Shown here: positions 6,795 to 8,853 of the stretch, in pieces
How positions within the stretch are numbered: the stretch's first letter is position 1
Layout of the letters: every line of letters starts with the position of its first letter
Origin: Bacteroides sp.
GTDB lineage: Bacteria > Bacteroidota > Bacteroidia > Bacteroidales > Bacteroidaceae
DNA: 8,853 nt
NCBI GenBank assembly: GCA_030151845.1
Contig: JASLCM010000271.1
Span: forward strand, 1 to 8,853
Reading direction: 5' to 3'
Notes under the pieces: model-generated
Told to the model about the DNA's origin: nothing
Database searches by the model: none
Seen by the model: only the letters and a program-made list of their open reading frames with translations
Position numbers and translations under genes: made by a program

Positions 6795-7807
6795 TCTTCT
6801 TGAACAATGTATTTTTTCATTGTATCCGAATTAATTACTTTCATCTCTCCATCGGTATCGATATAGATGAGGCTAAGAGCTAGATCGGGGTGCTTTTGGG
6901 CAAACTCCATACTTTTCTCTACCCCCATAACCATAAAAGAGGTTGCAAAAGCATCTGCACTCATGCAGTTAGGAGCTATAACTGTGGCCGAAAGCAAGTT
7001 GTGTTCAACCGGATAACCCGTTCTTGGATCAATGGTGTGTGCATATTTTTTTCCCTCTTTGTAGTAAAAATTTCTATAATTTCCAGAGGTTGCTAAAGAA
7101 ACATCAGAGAGTTGTAAAACCATCTCAAGCTCTTGGCTAAGAGCTAGTGAATCATCTGTAGGTTTATTTACCCCAATTTTCCAAGCTTTACTCTTTGCAC
7201 TTAATCCTTTTGTTCTAATCTCCCCACCAATCTCAACCATGTAGTTATCCACCCCTTTTTTATTTAATAAGTTGGCTATAACATCAACAGCATATCCTTT
7301 TGCGATGGCGCTACAGTCTAGCATAATTCTAGGGTCTTCTTTGTGTATTTTATTATTAAATAGATGTATCTTTTCATACCCTGTTAGAGTAAGCAGACTG
7401 TCGATTGTTACTGAATCGGGGAACTCTTGGGTTTTGAAACCAAACCCCCAGGCATTAACTAGTGGAGCCACTGTAATGTCAAAAGCTCCCTGAGTAAGTT
7501 GAGAGATCTCCTGCGCACGATTAAAAACGTTGACAAATAAGGTATCCAACTCTACCTTTTCGTTGTGGTTTACTTTTGAAATGATGGAGTTCTCCTTGAA
7601 AGGGGAGAGGGAGAGATCAAATCGATGCAACTCTTGCTCAACCTCGTTTTTAATGTCTCCGTGATACTGGTAAGTAATGTTATAAAATGTACCAAAAATA
7701 ACTCCATGAATCTGTTGGTACTCTGCTTTTTTACCCTGCTTTGATAAAATCCATAAGGTTCCAAACGCAAGGAGGAGAAGCCAAATAATATTTCCTCTTT
7801 TTTTCAT
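6791..7807 (-). CDS. apbE: FAD:protein FMN transferase ApbE
   Basis: ApbE splits FAD and attaches FMN covalently to threonine or serine of periplasmic or membrane redox proteins such as NqrB/NqrC and RnfG/RnfD. The 338-aa length is standard. Residues about 7-22 form a hydrophobic N-terminal segment after MKKR. There is no lipobox cysteine and no obvious cleavage site, so the protein probably stays anchored, facing the periplasm. Family motifs run in order: GVIFGTFYNI (35-44), GAFDITVAPLVNAWGFG (107-123), DCSAIAKGYAVD (164-175), VEIGGEI (191-197), ATSGNYRNF (239-247), HTIDPRTGYPV (257-267) and MSADAFATS (282-290). The last contains the Asp and Thr typical of the metal site (D285, T289). Its ATG overlaps the mntP TGA as ATGA, indicating translational coupling. 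Its stop shares TTAA with convergent ttcA. No flavinylation target is encoded in the window. Confidence 0.97.
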   Translation of the reverse strand: MKKRGNIIWLLLLAFGTLWILSKQGKKAEYQQIHGVIFGTFYNITYQYHGDIKNEVEQELHRFDLSLSPFKENSIISKVNHNEKVELDTLFVNVFNRAQEISQLTQGAFDITVAPLVNAWGFGFKTQEFPDSVTIDSLLTLTGYEKIHLFNNKIHKEDPRIMLDCSAIAKGYAVDVIANLLNKKGVDNYMVEIGGEIRTKGLSAKSKAWKIGVNKPTDDSLALSQELEMVLQLSDVSLATSGNYRNFYYKEGKKYAHTIDPRTGYPVEHNLLSATVIAPNCMSADAFATSFMVMGVEKSMEFAQKHPDLALSLIYIDTDGEMKVINSDTMKKYIVQED

Positions 7808-8388
7808 GGCATAAAAAATATGTGTTCAATAAGTATTTTAGACCCTATTAGTATCAAGATAATACCTCCCCAAAGCTCAGCTCTTATTTTTTGAGCAAAC
7901 CCTTTTTGACAACAATGTCCAAAGAAGAGACCAAAGGCTGTAAAAAGGAGAGATATTAGTCCTATAACTGCAACAGAAGGTAATATTTCCTGATAGGTTT
8001 TAGTTCCTAAAAAGGCAAAACTAACACCAATAGCTAGAGCATCTATGCTGGTAGCTAAAGCTAGAATCAGCGTAACTCGAAGACTAGTGGGAAGAAGAGG
8101 GTCTTTATCTTTCTCTTCCTTCATGGAATCTGCTATCATATGAAGTCCTAAAAAACCTAAGATGATAAACGCTATCCAGTGGTCGTACTGTTCGATGTAA
8201 TGGCTGAATCGGTGTGCTACAGACCATCCTATGAGAGGCATTATGGCTTGAAAAGCTCCAAAACAGATGGAGGTTCTGCTCATGATTTTCCATCCCATCT
8301 GATTTAAATTGATGCCACTAGCTATGGCTACTGCAAAACAATCCATTGCTAGTCCTATTGCTAGCAACCATAATTCAAATCCCTGCAT
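7804..8388 (-). CDS. mntP: Manganese efflux pump MntP
   Basis: MntP exports excess Mn(II) across the inner membrane. This 194-aa protein is close to E. coli MntP (188 aa) and is almost entirely hydrophobic, fitting six membrane helices in two related halves. Conserved acidic residues sit in matching places: D16 in AMDCFAVAI (first helix), D87 in MIADSM (third helix) and D116 in TSIDALAIGVSFAF (fourth helix). A charged cytoplasmic loop (EEKDKD, 91-96) separates the halves. The ATG lies 2 bases after the stop of the DUF6048-like gene, and the TGA overlaps the apbE start, so it sits in the middle of a coupled operon. There is no room for its own leader, so the yybP-ykoY manganese riboswitch often found before mntP is not present immediately upstream. 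Confidence 0.95.
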   Translation of the reverse strand: MQGFELWLLAIGLAMDCFAVAIASGINLNQMGWKIMSRTSICFGAFQAIMPLIGWSVAHRFSHYIEQYDHWIAFIILGFLGLHMIADSMKEEKDKDPLLPTSLRVTLILALATSIDALAIGVSFAFLGTKTYQEILPSVAVIGLISLLFTAFGLFFGHCCQKGFAQKIRAELWGGIILILIGSKILIEHIFFMP

Positions 8389-8390
8389 GC

Positions 8391-8853
8391 TTAAAAAGGA
8401 AGTTTATAAATTAGTGAATAGGTTAGTCCGTAATTTACGGTATCATATTTTCCATATCCTGGAATGTAACCAGGGTCGGCAAACTCTCCATCGGCTGGCG
8501 ATATTCTATACTTAACCCGAATGGCCCAGCCCATGTAAAAGCTTTTATAAATCTTTGCTTTAATTCTACCAACAAGTTCAAACCAGTGCATGCTACTTGA
8601 TAGGTCTTTCATAGCGTAGGGAATACTTCCTCCCCACACATCATCTACAAGACCAGGATTTTCTATTTGATCCTTCCAAACCTCATCCGAAACACTTTTT
8701 GCCTCAATGTCGTAAGTTGTAGAGGTGAAACCGTATCTAAGTCCGAAGAGAAGTTGGTAGTCACTTTTTTTCTTTCGGAATACATTGTAATCAACTCCAA
8801 TACGTCCGTAGGGAGCACTTCCTTTATAGTGAGTACCTGTATCACTCCAAGAA
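8391..8853 (-). CDS. DUF6048-like outer-membrane beta-barrel protein (5' end outside window)
   Basis: The minus-strand frame ending in TAA at 8391-8393 stays open to the window edge, giving 153 or more codons of the C-terminal part. The start lies beyond base 8853; the in-frame GTG at 8639 is internal, not a start. The visible protein has alternating polar/aromatic strands typical of an outer-membrane barrel: SAPYGRIGVDYNVF, YQLLFGLRYGFTSTTYDIEA, HWFELVGRIKAKIYKSFYMG, WAIRVKYRI, and a terminal NYGLTYSLIYKLPF ending in phenylalanine. A C-terminal aromatic residue is the usual signal for BAM-dependent barrel insertion. SAPYGRIGVDYN and the HWFELVGRIKAKI region match my recollection of DUF6048 proteins of Bacteroidales, whose function is unknown. 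It is followed after 2 bases by mntP, so it is the first visible gene of the mntP-apbE operon. Confidence 0.8.
   Translation of the reverse strand, partial: SWSDTGTHYKGSAPYGRIGVDYNVFRKKKSDYQLLFGLRYGFTSTTYDIEAKSVSDEVWKDQIENPGLVDDVWGGSIPYAMKDLSSSMHWFELVGRIKAKIYKSFYMGWAIRVKYRISPADGEFADPGYIPGYGKYDTVNYGLTYSLIYKLPF

Noticed and set aside
8389..8400. Manganese riboswitch (yybP-ykoY) expected before mntP
   Set aside because: Only 2 bases separate mntP from the preceding coding sequence, so there is no leader; any such element would have to lie upstream of the operon outside the window.
8663..8845. A 60-residue minus-strand open frame in another frame
   Set aside because: It overlaps the barrel gene, whose frame gives clear beta-strand patterns and family-like sequence; this one has no recognisable features.

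Overview
The window looks like an ordinary chromosomal stretch from a member of the Bacteroidota, most likely the order Bacteroidales. The evidence is the moderately AT-rich sequence, TAnnTTTG boxes (the Bacteroidota -7 promoter element) just upstream of several genes, the absence of strong Shine-Dalgarno sequences, and gene content that includes a DUF6048-type beta-barrel, a TPR/PD40 exported protein, FloA and a short TtcA. No mobile element, CRISPR array, tRNA, rRNA or obviously foreign segment was seen.

Region 1 (1-5916, all minus strand) reads right to left as a compact gene train. It starts with an exported TPR/PD40 protein, then a short NfeD membrane protein, flotillin-like FloA, a uridine-phosphorylase-like nucleoside phosphorylase, a DEDDh 3'-5' exonuclease, and finally mnmE (tRNA wobble-uridine modification GTPase). 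Gaps are 4, 31, 10, 4 and about 41 bases. A -7 box lies ahead of the first gene, and another in the last gap probably gives mnmE its own transcript. A perfect 10-bp hairpin at 69-92 closes the train. Bases 1-68 hold no gene that can be supported.

Region 2 (5917-6071) is a divergent promoter region with one TAnnTTTG box on each strand. The plus-strand box drives ttcA (6072-6794), a PP-loop tRNA thiolation enzyme of the TtcA family.

Region 3 (6791-8853, minus strand) is a second tight operon: a DUF6048-like outer-membrane barrel (cut by the window edge), mntP (manganese exporter) two bases later, and apbE (FAD:protein FMN transferase) joined to mntP by an ATGA stop/start overlap. apbE runs convergently into ttcA, and the two stop codons share one TTAA.

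The functional themes are membrane organisation (NfeD-FloA with an exported TPR/PD40 protein), tRNA anticodon-loop modification (MnmE, TtcA), nucleoside and nucleic-acid turnover (phosphorylase, exonuclease), and envelope redox and metal handling (ApbE, MntP). I found no convincing novel defence or mobile system. The most interesting points are the conserved-looking TPR/PD40-NfeD-FloA module and the DUF6048-MntP-ApbE operon. Three genes (mnmE, the TPR/PD40 gene, ttcA) have in-frame TTG codons upstream that could lead to over-long starts. The DUF6048 gene is easily missed because its start lies outside the window.
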